Source of the DNA: Microbispora bryophytorum
GTDB taxonomy: Bacteria; Actinomycetota; Actinomycetes; Streptosporangiales; Streptosporangiaceae
Assembly: GCF_006874465.1 (NCBI RefSeq)
Contig: NZ_VIRL01000001.1
Coordinates: 124,001-188,000 of the forward strand
DNA: 64,000 nucleotides
Direction of reading: 5' to 3'
The first letter of the stretch is position 1. Each line of letters starts with the position of its first letter. A model generated the notes under the pieces. It was given only the letters and a program-made list of their open reading frames with translations. It was not told where the DNA came from and made no database searches. This document shows positions 1 through 8,943 of this stretch, in pieces. A program made the translations under genes and the position numbers.

Positions 1-1702
1 ACGGGCCGAGCAGCCGGGCGGGGTCCTGTTCCGGCGCGGCCCGCCACAGGGCGTACACGATCCCGGCGCCGAGCAGTGCGACGGCGAGGCTGGCGGCCGC
101 CGGCCCCCACTCGACCTGCACACCGGCCGCCCATCCGGCGAGGCCGAGCAGCAGGGCGGGCACGGCCAGCACGCCGGCCGGCCACAGCATCGACGGGGGC
201 GCCTCCCGGCCGTCGAAGACGTGGGCGACACCCGGCGGCGGCTCCGGGAGCGGCTCGATCCGGGCGGGCCCGAAGAACGTGCGCAGCCAGGCCCGGGCGG
301 CGTACGCCCCGGTCACCCCCACCGTCAGCAGCGCCGACGCGTACACGAGCGGCTGGGCCGGTCCCGTCCCGTGCTCGACGGCCGAGAGCACCGCGTCCTT
401 GCTGAAGAAGCCGCTCGCGGGCGGCAGCCCAGCGAGCGCGGCGAAACCGATGGTCATCGTCCAGAACGTCACGGGAAGGGCGGTACGCAGCCCGCCCATG
501 TGGCTGATCAGATTCGACCCGACATGGTGGATCACCAGGCCGGCGCAGAGGAACAGCAGGGCCTTGAACGCGCCGTGCGACACCAGGTGGAACATCGCCG
601 CCCGGTCGGACCCGGCTGCCAGCGCCGCGGCCATGTAGGCGAGCTGGCTGATCGTCGAGTAGGCGAGCACGCGCTTGAGGTCGTCCTGAGCGAGCGCCGC
701 GAGCGCGGCGCCCAGCATGCCGACGGCCGCGACCACGCCCAGCACGTCGAGCGTGGGCGGCGCCGCGAGGAAGGCGGGATAGAGCCGGGCGACGACGAAG
801 ATCCCGGCCGCGACCATCGTGGCCGCGTGGATGAGCGCGCTGATCGGGGTGGGGCCGGCCATCGCGTCGGGCAGCCAGGTCTGCAGCGGCACCTGCGCGC
901 TCTTGCCCGCGACCCCGGCGAGCAACAGCAGCGTCGCGGCGACCAGAGTGCCCCTGGGCAGGTCGGCGCGCAGCACGTCGTCGATCCGGAAACTGCCCGC
1001 CGACAGTCCCAGGACGAAGATCCCGAACAGGAAGCCGACGTCGCCGAGGCGGGTGACCAGGAACGCCTTGACCGCCGCCCGGGAGTTGGCCCGGTCCTCC
1101 CACCAGTGCCCGATGAGCAGGTAGGAGCACAGGCCCATGATCTCCCAGCCGGCGTAGAGGACGATCAGGTCCCCCGCGTAGACCACCAGCAGCATGGCGC
1201 TGGTGAACAGGCTGACGAACGCGCTGTAGGACGGGTAGCGGGGTTCGTCCCGCATGTACCCGACCGAGTAGACCTGCACCGCCAGCGCGACCACGACGAC
1301 CAGGATGCCCGCGAGCACTGACAATCCGTCGGCCCGCAGAGTCAGGGAGATCGGCACCGACCCCGTCTCGACCACCGTCAGGGTGCCCTCGGTTCGCCCG
1401 GGGAGCAGTTCCGCCCAGAAGCGCCCGTCCGTCGCAGGCGTGCCCCGCGCGAGGGCGGCGGCCAGCCACACCGTGAGCGCCGCCGACACCGTGCCCGGGA
1501 CGATCGCGAACCACGCCGCCCGCCGGTACGCCGCCCGTTCCGCGCGGGCGCCGACATCTGCGGTACGCGCATCTCGGGCGCCTACACCTCGCGTGCGCAC
1601 ATCTTCGGCGCGCACGTCTCGGGTGCCCAGGCGGGTCGCGAGCAGCCCGGCCACGGCGGCGGCGAACGGCAGCAGGACGATCAGAGCCACCACGGCGGTC
1701 AC
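1..1702 (-). CDS. nuoL: NADH-quinone oxidoreductase subunit L (partial, C-terminus outside window)
   Basis: This is the large proton-pumping membrane subunit of complex I. The frame starts with a GTG at 1702 that overlaps the nuoK stop (GTGA) and runs off the window start, so the C-terminal helices are missing. The translation shows the antiporter-type core typical of NuoL, including [30 protein letters not shown], a Lys-bearing [18 protein letters not shown] helix, and [11 protein letters not shown] followed by [12 protein letters not shown]. It is the last subunit gene visible in the operon; nuoM and nuoN would be expected beyond position 1. An oddity is an Arg/Asp/Ala-rich, roughly six-residue repeat at residues 28-53, between the first and second membrane helices. 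Family assignment is certain. Confidence 0.97.
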   Translation of the reverse strand, partial: MTAVVALIVLLPFAAAVAGLLATRLGTRDVRAEDVRTRGVGARDARTADVGARAERAAYRRAAWFAIVPGTVSAALTVWLAAALARGTPATDGRFWAELLPGRTEGTLTVVETGSVPISLTLRADGLSVLAGILVVVVALAVQVYSVGYMRDEPRYPSYSAFVSLFTSAMLLVVYAGDLIVLYAGWEIMGLCSYLLIGHWWEDRANSRAAVKAFLVTRLGDVGFLFGIFVLGLSAGSFRIDDVLRADLPRGTLVAATLLLLAGVAGKSAQVPLQTWLPDAMAGPTPISALIHAATMVAAGIFVVARLYPAFLAAPPTLDVLGVVAAVGMLGAALAALAQDDLKRVLAYSTISQLAYMAAALAAGSDRAAMFHLVSHGAFKALLFLCAGLVIHHVGSNLISHMGGLRTALPVTFWTMTIGFAALAGLPPASGFFSKDAVLSAVEHGTGPAQPLVYASALLTVGVTGAYAARAWLRTFFGPARIEPLPEPPPGVAHVFDGREAPPSMLWPAGVLAVPALLLGLAGWAAGVQVEWGPAAASLAVALLGAGIVYALWRAAPEQDPARLLGP

Positions 1703-2061
1703 GAGGCGCCCTCCCCGTCCGGGCGCCCCGGCTCGGGCGTGCGTACGACTTCGGCGAGCGCCCGCAACCGGTCGACGTCGACGGTCCGGCGCGTGCGGAA
1801 GACGGCCAGCACGATCGCCAGCCCCAGGCCCACCTCGGCCGCGGCGATCACGATGACGAACAGCGTCAGCACCTGGCCGCCGTGCAGGCGGTCCCCGAGC
1901 CAGACGTCGAAGGCCACCAGGTTGAGGTTGACCGCGTTGAGCATCAGCTCGACCGACATCAGCACGAGGATCGCGTTGCGCCGGGCCAGCACGCCGTAGA
2001 CACCGATGGAGAACAGCAGGGCGGAGACCACCACCGGGTAGACGACGTGCACCTCGCTCAC
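1699..2061 (-). CDS. nuoK: NADH-quinone oxidoreductase subunit K
   Basis: A small integral membrane subunit of complex I, 120 residues, forming part of the proton channel next to NuoJ and NuoL. Three hydrophobic helices are visible, with the family signatures [21 protein letters not shown] and [10 protein letters not shown], including the conserved membrane glutamate in SVELM. A further glutamate lies in [13 protein letters not shown]. The start is a GTG at 2061. The stop overlaps the GTG of nuoL, implying translational coupling. Unlike the other junctions in this operon, the gap from nuoJ is 61 bp and contains a short direct repeat. The tail after the third helix ([17 protein letters not shown] and onward) is somewhat longer than in typical 100-residue NuoK proteins. 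Confidence 0.97.
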   Translation of the reverse strand: MSEVHVVYPVVVSALLFSIGVYGVLARRNAILVLMSVELMLNAVNLNLVAFDVWLGDRLHGGQVLTLFVIVIAAAEVGLGLAIVLAVFRTRRTVDVDRLRALAEVVRTPEPGRPDGEGAS

Positions 2062-2086
2062 CGCCTCCGGGCCGTCGGCCTGGCCG

Positions 2087-2117
2087 ATAAGGTCGCTAAG
2101 GTCAATAAGGCCGCTAA
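2087..2117. repeat. 13-bp imperfect direct repeat in the nuoJ-nuoK gap
   Basis: ATAAGGTCGCTAA (2087-2099) and ATAAGGCCGCTAA (2105-2117) differ at one base and are spaced 18 bp apart, inside the only noncoding gap between nuoI and nuoL. The segment is AT-richer than its surroundings. No function is assigned; it could be a decayed coding tail or an RNA-processing site. Confidence 0.5.
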
Positions 2118-2122
2118 CCAGG

Positions 2123-2662
2123 TCATTCCCGCCCCCTGATGTCCGTACGGGACAGGACGATCGCGCCGATCAGCGCGGCGAGCAGGAGCACGGACAGCGC
2201 CTCGAACGGCAGCACCCAGGTGCGGAAGACGCTCGCCCCCAGGGGCTCGGCCGCCCCCCGCCCGGGTTGGAGCGGCGCGTACGCCGTGCGGAAACCGGTG
2301 ACGATCACGGTGACGAGCACGGCGGCGGTCGCGACGGCGACCAGCGCGGCGGCCCACCGGTTGCCGGAGTCGAGGCCTGCCGAGGGCCCGATGGGCGCGC
2401 GGGTCAGCATGATGCCGAACAGCAGCAGCACCACGACCGCGCCCACGTAGATCAGCACCTGCACCCAGGCGACGAACTCAGCGGTCAGCACCAGGTAGCC
2501 GCCCGCGAGCGCGCCGAAGCAGACGACCAGCCACAGCGCCGCGTGGACGAGTTGCCTGGTCGTGACGACCAGCAGGGCCGAGCCGACAGCGACGGCGCCG
2601 AGCAGCAGGAAGACGACCTCAGGCCCCGAGGGCGGCCACAACCCCGGCGCCTGGGAGGTCAT
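2123..2662 (-). CDS. nuoJ: NADH-quinone oxidoreductase subunit J
   Basis: A membrane subunit of complex I, 179 residues with five predicted helices. Family features are the [17 protein letters not shown] helix and the highly conserved [21 protein letters not shown] segment, which in the complex carries the pi-bulge of transmembrane helix 3. The ATG at 2662 overlaps the nuoI stop by ATGA, so translation is probably coupled. The length matches the shorter actinobacterial NuoJ proteins. Confidence 0.97.
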   Translation of the reverse strand: MTSQAPGLWPPSGPEVVFLLLGAVAVGSALLVVTTRQLVHAALWLVVCFGALAGGYLVLTAEFVAWVQVLIYVGAVVVLLLFGIMLTRAPIGPSAGLDSGNRWAAALVAVATAAVLVTVIVTGFRTAYAPLQPGRGAAEPLGASVFRTWVLPFEALSVLLLAALIGAIVLSRTDIRGRE

Positions 2663-3552
2663 CGCTCCCCCTCGGGCCCGTCCTTCTTCTGCGGCGGTGA
2701 CCCGGCGTTCTTGGGCAGCGAGCCCGGCGGCCGGATGGAGCGGATGTCGCGCATGGCTCTCGGCGGCTCACGACGCGGGGGGCTGTCCGGCCCCTTCGCT
2801 GGTTCCGCCGCCGGTCGCCGCACCGTCTCCCGCGCCGTCTCTTGATCCGTGTCCTGCACGGCGTCCTGCGTGGCGTCCCGCCCTGGGCCCTGCCCTGTGT
2901 CCTGGGCGGTGTCCTGTGTCGTTTCCCGCTCGGCTCCCTGCGCGGGGTCCCGTGTCGCCTTGTGCGCAGTGCCCTGCGCGGCCTCCGGTGCCACGGACGC
3001 GCCCTCGGCCGGCCCTCTCGCCGGTGCGGGCGGCGCCGTACGGCGGGCCGCTGCCGGGCGGGAACCTGCGGACAGTTCCTTCGGCGACTCGGCGCCGACC
3101 TCGTGGGCCGGTGGCGGCGGCACGGTCGCCGCCCACTCGCCCAGCTTGTCCTTCTCGTGCAGGAGGTCGCGGATGTCGTACTCGGCGTACTCGAACTCGG
3201 GCGACCAGAACAGCGCGTCGAAGGGGCACACCTCGATGCAGATGCCGCAGTACATGCACAGCGAGAAGTCGATCGCGAAACGGTCGAGCACGTTGCGGGC
3301 GCGCGGACGGCCGCCCTCGGGCGCCGGCAGAGTCTCCTTGTGGGAGTCGATGTATATGCACCAGTCGGGGCACTCGCGGGCGCAGAGCATGCAGACGGTG
3401 CAGTTCTCCTCCACCAGGGCGATCACACCCCGGCTGCGGGCGGGCAGGTCGGGGTGGACCTCCGGGTACTGCTGCGTCTCCGACTTCTGCAGCATGTGCC
3501 GCATGGTCACGGCCAGGCCCTTGGCCAACCCTTCTCCTGGAATGTGCGCCAC
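2659..3552 (-). CDS. nuoI: NADH-quinone oxidoreductase subunit I with long disordered C-terminal tail
   Basis: A peripheral-arm subunit holding two [4Fe-4S] clusters (N6a and N6b). The ligand motifs are [15 protein letters not shown] and [12 protein letters not shown]. The GTG at 3552 (first residues [12 protein letters not shown]) is preferred because actinobacterial NuoI proteins begin with a closely similar [11 protein letters not shown] segment; an in-frame TTG further in has a better ribosome site (AGGAG). The core ends near residue 165. About 130 residues follow that are Pro/Ala/Gln/Thr/Asp-rich, with recurring TQD, AQD and GQG units, and look disordered. Because the operon is broken between nuoH and nuoI, this gene must use its own promoter or read-through from far upstream. 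Confidence 0.95.
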   Translation of the reverse strand: MAHIPGEGLAKGLAVTMRHMLQKSETQQYPEVHPDLPARSRGVIALVEENCTVCMLCARECPDWCIYIDSHKETLPAPEGGRPRARNVLDRFAIDFSLCMYCGICIEVCPFDALFWSPEFEYAEYDIRDLLHEKDKLGEWAATVPPPPAHEVGAESPKELSAGSRPAAARRTAPPAPARGPAEGASVAPEAAQGTAHKATRDPAQGAERETTQDTAQDTGQGPGRDATQDAVQDTDQETARETVRRPAAEPAKGPDSPPRREPPRAMRDIRSIRPPGSLPKNAGSPPQKKDGPEGER

Positions 3553-3608
3553 AGGCTCATCATCGCGCACTATCGGCGGCGAGTGAACGTGTGAGTCCAG
3601 CGCAGCTG

Positions 3609-3650
3609 TTTTCCACATCGTCCACACCGCAATCCCCAGGGTTGTCCACA
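3609..3650. promoter_or_regulatory. cluster of three DnaA-box-like 9-mers
   Basis: TTTTCCACA (3609-3617), TCGTCCACA (3618-3626) and TTGTCCACA (3642-3650) lie in the same orientation in the divergent gap between nuoI and the downstream plus-strand gene. The last is an exact match to the DnaA box consensus known for high-GC actinomycetes; the others differ by one base each. No AT-rich unwinding region or dnaA/dnaN genes are present, so this is more likely a regulatory or DnaA-titration site than an origin. Confidence 0.5.
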
Positions 3651-3705
3651 AGATGTGAGGAGAAGGGGGCAGCACAAACACCAACGAATACGTATCGTCT
3701 GGACC

Positions 3706-4713
3706 ATGAACGGCTATGGGGGGCCGGGAGGTTACCCGCCCGGACCGCAGGGACCACAGGGGCCGCAGGGATCACAGGGGCCGCAGGGACAAGGGCCGCA
3801 GGGGCCGCAAGGACCACCGCACCGACCACAGGGGGCGCCAGGGCCACACGGACAGGGAACACAGGGGCAGGGACCGCGGAATCCGTACCGGCATCGGGGG
3901 CCGGGACCGTACGGGGAGCAGTGGCCTGGTCCTTACGGCGCCCATCCGGCGCCGCAAGCACGGCCACCCGTGCCGCCACCCGTGCCTCCGCCCGCACGGC
4001 CGCCCGTGCCGCCCCCTCCACCGCCGATGCCGCCGATGCCGCCGTCCCCACCGCCGCCTGTGCAGCGGCCTTCCAGCGCCCCCAGCTACCTGTGGGCGCT
4101 CGCCCCGCTCTACACCTGTGGTTTCGGCACTCCGTTCAGCATGCTGTACGCCGCCATCCGCAAGCGCAGCTGGGGGTACGGGGCCGCCGCCGCCGGATAC
4201 GCCACGGCCACCGGCGCCTGGATCTACCTGGTCGAGCTGTACGAGGACACACAGGAGCCGACTCTCGTGTCCCTCGTCATGATCTTCTGCATGCTCGCTC
4301 CCTGGCTGATCGGCACCGTGCACTCGCTCGCGGTCAGGAGACAGGTCTTCGGCGACTCCCCGCCGTACGAGACCGCGAACGAGCAGGCGATCGCGCTCGC
4401 GCAGCACCGCCGTGCCCTGCGGCAGCAGGCCAGAGAGCTGGCGGAGCACGATCCGGTGATGGCGCGCGAGCTGCGGATCGGGCGGCCCGACCTGCCCCGC
4501 CAGTACGATGACGGCGGCCTGGTCGACCTCAACCACGCCCCGGCTACGGTGATCGCGAACCTGCCCGGCCTGACGTCCGCGCTCGCCGAGCAGATCGTGC
4601 GCGTACGCGACCAGGTCGGCGGCTTCGTCTCGGCCGAGGACGTCTCGGCCGCCGCCTCGCTGCCTCCGAACCTCACCGCCGATCTCGCCGAATACGGCAT
4701 TTACCTCCCATAG
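3706..4713 (+). CDS. collagen-like, proline-rich membrane protein with C-terminal helix-hairpin-helix domain
   Basis: 335 residues from the ATG at 3706. Three parts are visible. The N-terminal 60 or so residues are Gly-Pro-Gln triplets of collagen type. A proline-rich stretch follows, with PPVPPP repeats to about residue 120. After two hydrophobic segments (near [20 protein letters not shown] and [17 protein letters not shown]) comes a soluble C-terminus. Its last 65 residues, beginning [18 protein letters not shown] and continuing with [14 protein letters not shown], match a ComEA-type helix-hairpin-helix. The function is unknown; similar membrane-anchored HhH proteins occur in actinomycetes. 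It is the first gene of a four-gene plus-strand cassette that splits the nuo operon. Confidence 0.8.
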   Translation: MNGYGGPGGYPPGPQGPQGPQGSQGPQGQGPQGPQGPPHRPQGAPGPHGQGTQGQGPRNPYRHRGPGPYGEQWPGPYGAHPAPQARPPVPPPVPPPARPPVPPPPPPMPPMPPSPPPPVQRPSSAPSYLWALAPLYTCGFGTPFSMLYAAIRKRSWGYGAAAAGYATATGAWIYLVELYEDTQEPTLVSLVMIFCMLAPWLIGTVHSLAVRRQVFGDSPPYETANEQAIALAQHRRALRQQARELAEHDPVMARELRIGRPDLPRQYDDGGLVDLNHAPATVIANLPGLTSALAEQIVRVRDQVGGFVSAEDVSAAASLPPNLTADLAEYGIYLP

Positions 4714-4813
4714 TCAGTCGATAATCCCGATTGTCGTCGCACATATCCCTGGCCGAGCGATCGGCGTTTCCTTAGGCTTTATGGTGCGTCAGCCGCGAGA
4801 AACGGGAGGGCCA

Positions 4814-5074
4814 GTGACGTCACCCGAGATCGCCGAATGCCGGGCGGACATGGCCGCGGCCGCCACCGCCGTACGGGAGGTTCTCCAGGCGCTCACCGCC
4901 GTCCCCACGATGTTCGGGGACCACACCTGGCAGGGCCCGGCGGCCGACCGTTGGGCCGCTGGTTGGAACGCCCGCAGGACTCAGCTCACCAGGCTGCTCG
5001 ACGCCGTACTCGCCGAGCAGCCGCATCTGATCGCCCGTGTGGAGGAGGCGGAGCGCCGAAAAACCGCCTCGTAG
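4814..5074 (+). CDS. WXG100-like small protein
   Basis: 86 residues from a GTG at 4814 preceded by GGGAGG. An ATG at 4781 is possible but would place the ribosome site inside the gene. The protein is all-helical and alanine-rich with a central W-x-G turn (HTWQGPAADRW) between two predicted helices, the hallmark of the WXG100/ESAT-6 fold exported by type VII secretion. It lies 23 bp before a large DUF6571-like gene. No type VII secretion ATPase is in the window, so export is an inference from the fold. Confidence 0.65.
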   Translation: MTSPEIAECRADMAAAATAVREVLQALTAVPTMFGDHTWQGPAADRWAAGWNARRTQLTRLLDAVLAEQPHLIARVEEAERRKTAS

Positions 5075-5097
5075 TCCCCCTCAACGGAAGGAATGCC

Positions 5098-7101
5098 GTG
5101 GGCGAATTCGTCGGAGTCGATCCCGCGAATCTCAACGAGCTGACCAAACGGCTCGAACAGCTCCACGATCTGCTGGCCCGGCACAGCCCGCTGATACGGC
5201 AGAAAATGGAGAAATGGGGGAGCGAAGTCGGAACCGTGTCCTTGCCCGGTCTTATCGCCGCCGCGCTCGACGACGTCCGCGACATGGACGCCCGCACGAC
5301 CAGGGCGCACGAACTGGCGAGGCAGCAGGGCTGGAGCGCGCTGGGCCCCGCGCCCGGCCTCCCCGGCCTCACTTTCAACCGGCCACCCAACGTACGGCTG
5401 GACTGGGAGGCGACCGGGCAGAGCGGCTATCAGGGCAAGCGCGACGCCGAGACACTGACCGCCGCCCTCGCCGACAAGAACCCCGAAAGCACCCGCATCG
5501 CCCTGTCAGGGCTGTCGGATCGCCTGCAGCGGCACCTCGCCGACAATGACTACCAGGCGGCCTTCTGGGCGGGGGCGGGCCCGCTCGCGCTACGGGCCGC
5601 CCGCGCGCTCTACGAACGAGCGGGTGGCGCCCTGTTCAGCGCGGAGAGCGTGAGCGTACTGCGGGCGCTCGGGGCGTCCCTGGCCGCCGCCAGTCAGATG
5701 CGCGTCGGCACGGGCAAGGACCGCCGCCCGCTGCTGCCCGCCGCTATCCGCGCCGGCCTCACCGGAAACTCCGACCCCTGGTCGGTCGGAATGCTCGTGA
5801 AGTACGGCCCCGACGGCAGGTCGTGGGACTCCCGCATGCTCGCCGACCTGACCCGCGCCATGCTCGACGCCCGCGCCGCCGGCAAGACGATCTGGCCGCC
5901 CGCCCGCGGCAAGCTGGAGACCGACGCCGACGCCTCACGCCACCAGCGGCTCATGGCGGAGTACGACGCCGTCGGAGCCGTCCTCCAGCGGGCCGCCGAG
6001 AACGGGATGGCCGCCCGGCACGTGCTGGGCGACCCGGACACCGGCCTCAAGTACGCCCGCATGCTCGTCAGCGACTCCTGGCACACCCCCGGCTACGACG
6101 CAAGCCTGTACGCCAGCGCCTATCTCGACCCGATCAGCAGAGATGCCGCCCCGGGCTACCTGGAACCACCGGGGAAGATCGACACTTCTTCCTCCACAGC
6201 CGCCTTCCTCAAGGCCGCCGTCTCGGCGGAGCGGGGCACCTCAGCGGACGCCAAGGAGTCGGCCTGGTCCGTCGTCCACATCGTCCAAGCCACCGCCGAC
6301 TTCTCCAAGCTCCACCCGCAGACGGTGCTTCCCAGAGAGATTCGGCAGGCGCTTATCTACACCGCCGACCGCTACCTCCCCGATTTCGCCGCCTCGGCAA
6401 GTCATGAGTTCACCGCATCCATGGCGATGCAGAGAGGCGAGGATGTCGCAAATCCCTGGGCTCCTGTCGTACGGCCGGCTGAACTGGAGGCTCTGTTTGG
6501 GCAGGCACTGCTGGAACCAAAAGAGTTCGGCGCTTACAAGGGAAAGATGGACGGCCGTATAAGCGTTGCCGTCGCCGCCACAATCAAGGACCCCTCAGAT
6601 CAGAATTACCTACGGGAAATGGGCGGCCTCTACGGAATGATCCAGAGGATTCAGGGCGATCACCACTTCGCCGAGGAACAACTGAAGGACGAGCAAGCCA
6701 CCCGCTCGCAGACGGCGATCTCGATAATCAGCGGAGGCTTCGGCGCATTGAGCTTCAGCAACCCACTCGGCCCGGGAACGATCACGCAGATCCTCGTCGC
6801 CCTGGCCGCCCCGACGCTCAGCACCAAGTTCGACACCGACTTCGCCCTTCAGGCGTACAAGAGCAACGCGGACGACTTTCGTGCTCAAGTCCTGCATGTC
6901 GAGCCACCAGTACTACAGGGATTGATACTGGCCGGCGCGATCAACCCGCCTGACGATGCAAGCTGGGCGAGGAACGGCGTTGTCACTCCCAACGCGGCTA
7001 TGGCCGACTGGGTGAGCCAGCACGCCGACACAAGGTACTCGGGAAAAACTTTCACGGATTGGGTTAAAGAGGCGCAGGACGCCATGAGGTCACAACAATG
7101 A
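5098..7101 (+). CDS. large helical protein, DUF6571-like, downstream of a WXG100-like gene
   Basis: 667 residues from a GTG at 5098 with a GGAAGGA ribosome site five bases upstream. The N-terminal 90 residues (starting VGEFVGVDPANLNELTKRLE) look like a helical WXG100-type or LXG-type export domain. The middle is a long Ala-rich helical region with recurring patterns such as LGDPDTGLKYARMLV and SAYLDPISRDAAPG. The C-terminus has a glycine-rich hydrophobic stretch (about residues 540-575), like a membrane-active segment. The final 45 residues share a motif with the next gene's product. The DUF6571 name is from memory of this gene pairing in Streptosporangiales and is tentative; the function is unknown. 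Confidence 0.6.
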   Translation: MGEFVGVDPANLNELTKRLEQLHDLLARHSPLIRQKMEKWGSEVGTVSLPGLIAAALDDVRDMDARTTRAHELARQQGWSALGPAPGLPGLTFNRPPNVRLDWEATGQSGYQGKRDAETLTAALADKNPESTRIALSGLSDRLQRHLADNDYQAAFWAGAGPLALRAARALYERAGGALFSAESVSVLRALGASLAAASQMRVGTGKDRRPLLPAAIRAGLTGNSDPWSVGMLVKYGPDGRSWDSRMLADLTRAMLDARAAGKTIWPPARGKLETDADASRHQRLMAEYDAVGAVLQRAAENGMAARHVLGDPDTGLKYARMLVSDSWHTPGYDASLYASAYLDPISRDAAPGYLEPPGKIDTSSSTAAFLKAAVSAERGTSADAKESAWSVVHIVQATADFSKLHPQTVLPREIRQALIYTADRYLPDFAASASHEFTASMAMQRGEDVANPWAPVVRPAELEALFGQALLEPKEFGAYKGKMDGRISVAVAATIKDPSDQNYLREMGGLYGMIQRIQGDHHFAEEQLKDEQATRSQTAISIISGGFGALSFSNPLGPGTITQILVALAAPTLSTKFDTDFALQAYKSNADDFRAQVLHVEPPVLQGLILAGAINPPDDASWARNGVVTPNAAMADWVSQHADTRYSGKTFTDWVKEAQDAMRSQQ

Positions 7102-7439
7102 TCAGGCGTCATCTGGCCAGCCTCCTGGCCGTCGCCGTCTGCACTCAGATGCTGGCAAGTTGTACGCGGACAGAACCGCCCACTTCGCCTGAGGCAGGTC
7201 AAGCAGAACGGCGCGGCCAGGCTCTCGTCGCCGTCGTCCAATGCTTCGTTGACCACAATGTGCTGGCGCGGAGCGAGGCGGAGAGCCATTCATGGTTCAA
7301 GAACGGCAAGGTGCAGCAGACTGCGGCTCTCGTGGACTGGGCGAGCAGCCACGCGGAGACCAACTTCAGCGGGAAGACGCTGCAGGTGTGGGAGGACGAG
7401 GCGACGGCGGGGTGGCCGGGGTGGAGGTGCCCGTTGTGA
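7098..7439 (+). CDS. small lipoprotein sharing a C-terminal motif with the preceding protein
   Basis: 113 residues; its ATG overlaps the preceding stop (ATGA). The N-terminus is a lipoprotein signal peptide with lipobox L19-A-S-C22. Residues 65-102 (SWFKNGKVQQTAALVDW, then SGKTLQVWEDEA) align well with the last 45 residues of the upstream protein (SWARNGVVTPNAAMADW, then SGKTFTDWVKEA). The two genes therefore share a domain, which suggests a binding module or an immunity-type relation (inference). It converges on nuoH with only six bases between the stop codons. Confidence 0.7.
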   Translation: MIRRHLASLLAVAVCTQMLASCTRTEPPTSPEAGQAERRGQALVAVVQCFVDHNVLARSEAESHSWFKNGKVQQTAALVDWASSHAETNFSGKTLQVWEDEATAGWPGWRCPL

Positions 7440-7445
7440 TCGCGT

Positions 7446-8399
7446 TCAGGCCATGAGGACCCTGACGACTCCGGTGAGGGCGAGCTGGAGGAGGGCGAGG
7501 GGCACCAGGACCGTCCAGGCGAGCTTCTGCAACTGGTCCTCGCGCAGCCGGGGATAGCTGACGCGCACCCAGATGACGACGAAGGCCAGGGCGAAGACCT
7601 TGAGAAGCGTCCACACCGGGCCGGGCAGGAGCGGCCCCTGCCAGCCGCCGAGGAACAGCACGGTCGTGAGGGCGGACAGCACCACGATCCCGGCGTACTC
7701 GGCCAGCATGAACAGGGCGAAGCGGAACCCGGCGTACTCGGTCATCGGGCCCATGATGAGCTCGGATTCCGCGGTCGGCATGTCGAACGGCGGCCGGCGC
7801 AGCTCGGCCAGGCCGGCGACGAAGAACACGAAGGCCGCGATCGCCTGCCAGGGCAGCCACCACCAGCGCCACTGCTCGGCGATGCCCTGCAGGGACAGCG
7901 TGCCCGCGGCCATCGCCACGCTGGAGGCGGCGAGCACCAGCGGCAGCTCGTACGACATGAGCTGGGCGGCGGCCCGGATGCCGCCGAGCACGCTGTACTT
8001 GTTGGCCGACGCCCACCCCGCCATGATCGCGCCGAGCACGCCGACGCCCATCACCGCCAGCACGAAGAACAGCCCGGCGTCGAGGTCCACGGCCGCCAGT
8101 CCGGGGCCGATCGGGATCACGACCATCACCACGAGGTACGGCACGAGCGCCACCGCCGGGGCGATCGCGAAGATCCGCCGGTCGGCCGCGGCCGGGATGA
8201 CGTCCTCCTTCTGGACGAACTTGACGCCGTCCGCGAGGAGTTGCGCCCATCCGTGGAAACCGCCGGCGTACATCGGCCCGAGGCGGGACTGCATGTGGGC
8301 CATGACCTTGTGCTCCATCTGCCCGACGATCAGTGGCAGCAGCAGGAACGCCGCCACCACGACGACCAGCCGGACCGCTATGTCGAGCACCTCGGCCAT
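7446..8399 (-). CDS. nuoH: NADH-quinone oxidoreductase subunit H
   Basis: A quinone-site membrane subunit of complex I, 317 residues, about eight helices. Conserved features include the amphipathic MEHKVMAHMQSRLGPM segment, GVKFVQKEDVIP, GWASANKYSVLGGIRAAAQ, MSYELPL, and the quinone-channel loop ELRRPPFDMPTAESELIMG followed by TEYAGFRFALFMLAEY. Together these make the assignment certain. It begins ten bases after the nuoC stop, leaving no room for nuoD. Its stop faces the plus-strand cassette instead of reading into nuoI. Confidence 0.98.
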   Translation of the reverse strand: MAEVLDIAVRLVVVVAAFLLLPLIVGQMEHKVMAHMQSRLGPMYAGGFHGWAQLLADGVKFVQKEDVIPAAADRRIFAIAPAVALVPYLVVMVVIPIGPGLAAVDLDAGLFFVLAVMGVGVLGAIMAGWASANKYSVLGGIRAAAQLMSYELPLVLAASSVAMAAGTLSLQGIAEQWRWWWLPWQAIAAFVFFVAGLAELRRPPFDMPTAESELIMGPMTEYAGFRFALFMLAEYAGIVVLSALTTVLFLGGWQGPLLPGPVWTLLKVFALAFVVIWVRVSYPRLREDQLQKLAWTVLVPLALLQLALTGVVRVLMA

Positions 8400-8409
8400 G
8401 GAGTCCCTC

Positions 8410-8943
8410 TCACCCGGAGGCCCAGTCGGGTGGCACGCCCGGAGGCAGCATCCTGCGGCGGCTCGGCGAGCCGTGGCCGGACTCTCCCGGTTCCTTGGCC
8501 CCGGGCCAGGCCTTGGCGACCCGGCCGGCCAGCACGAAGTCCTTGCGCAGCGGGTGGCCCTCGAAGCCGTCCGGCAGCAGCAGCGGGCGCAGGTCCGGAT
8601 GGCCGTCGAAGACCACGCCGAACATCTCGTACGTCTCCCGCTCGTGCCAGTTCGCCCCGCGGAAGACGCCGGTGACGGTCGGCAGGCGGGGGTCGGCGCG
8701 CGGCACCCGGGTGCGCACGAGCAGGTGCGCGAACGCGACCGGGTCGAACACGTGGGCCACGACGGCGAACGCGTCGGGCGGCTCGTCCACGGCGGTCAGC
8801 CAGTCGAAGAACGCGAATCCGGCCGAGCGTGCGAACGCCAGCGCGTCGGTCCATTCGCCGGGGTCCACGTCGAGCACGTCCTGGCCGAAGGAGCCGGTGA
8901 CGCGGGAGCCGTACCGCTCGCGCAGGGCCTCGACGGCGCTCAT
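8410..8943 (-). CDS. nuoC: NADH-quinone oxidoreductase subunit C
   Basis: The 30-kDa peripheral-arm subunit, 177 residues from the ATG at 8943, which overlaps the nuoB stop by ATGA. The family signature [21 protein letters not shown] is present ([14 protein letters not shown] then [12 protein letters not shown]), as is the terminal [10 protein letters not shown]. It is a stand-alone NuoC, not a NuoCD fusion, and no nuoD follows. In complete complex I, NuoC and NuoD together line the quinone path, so a NuoD from another locus would be needed. Confidence 0.96.
   Translation of the reverse strand: MSAVEALRERYGSRVTGSFGQDVLDVDPGEWTDALAFARSAGFAFFDWLTAVDEPPDAFAVVAHVFDPVAFAHLLVRTRVPRADPRLPTVTGVFRGANWHERETYEMFGVVFDGHPDLRPLLLPDGFEGHPLRKDFVLAGRVAKAWPGAKEPGESGHGSPSRRRMLPPGVPPDWASG

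Noticed and set aside
221-1321. Long plus-strand open frame opposite nuoL
   Set aside because: It mirrors the high-GC codon pattern of the real nuoL gene on the minus strand, encodes a low-complexity Arg/Gly/Glu-rich product and has no ribosome site.
3609-3650. Replication origin
   Set aside because: Only three DnaA-box-like sites, no AT-rich unwinding element, and no dnaA, dnaN, parA or parB gene nearby.
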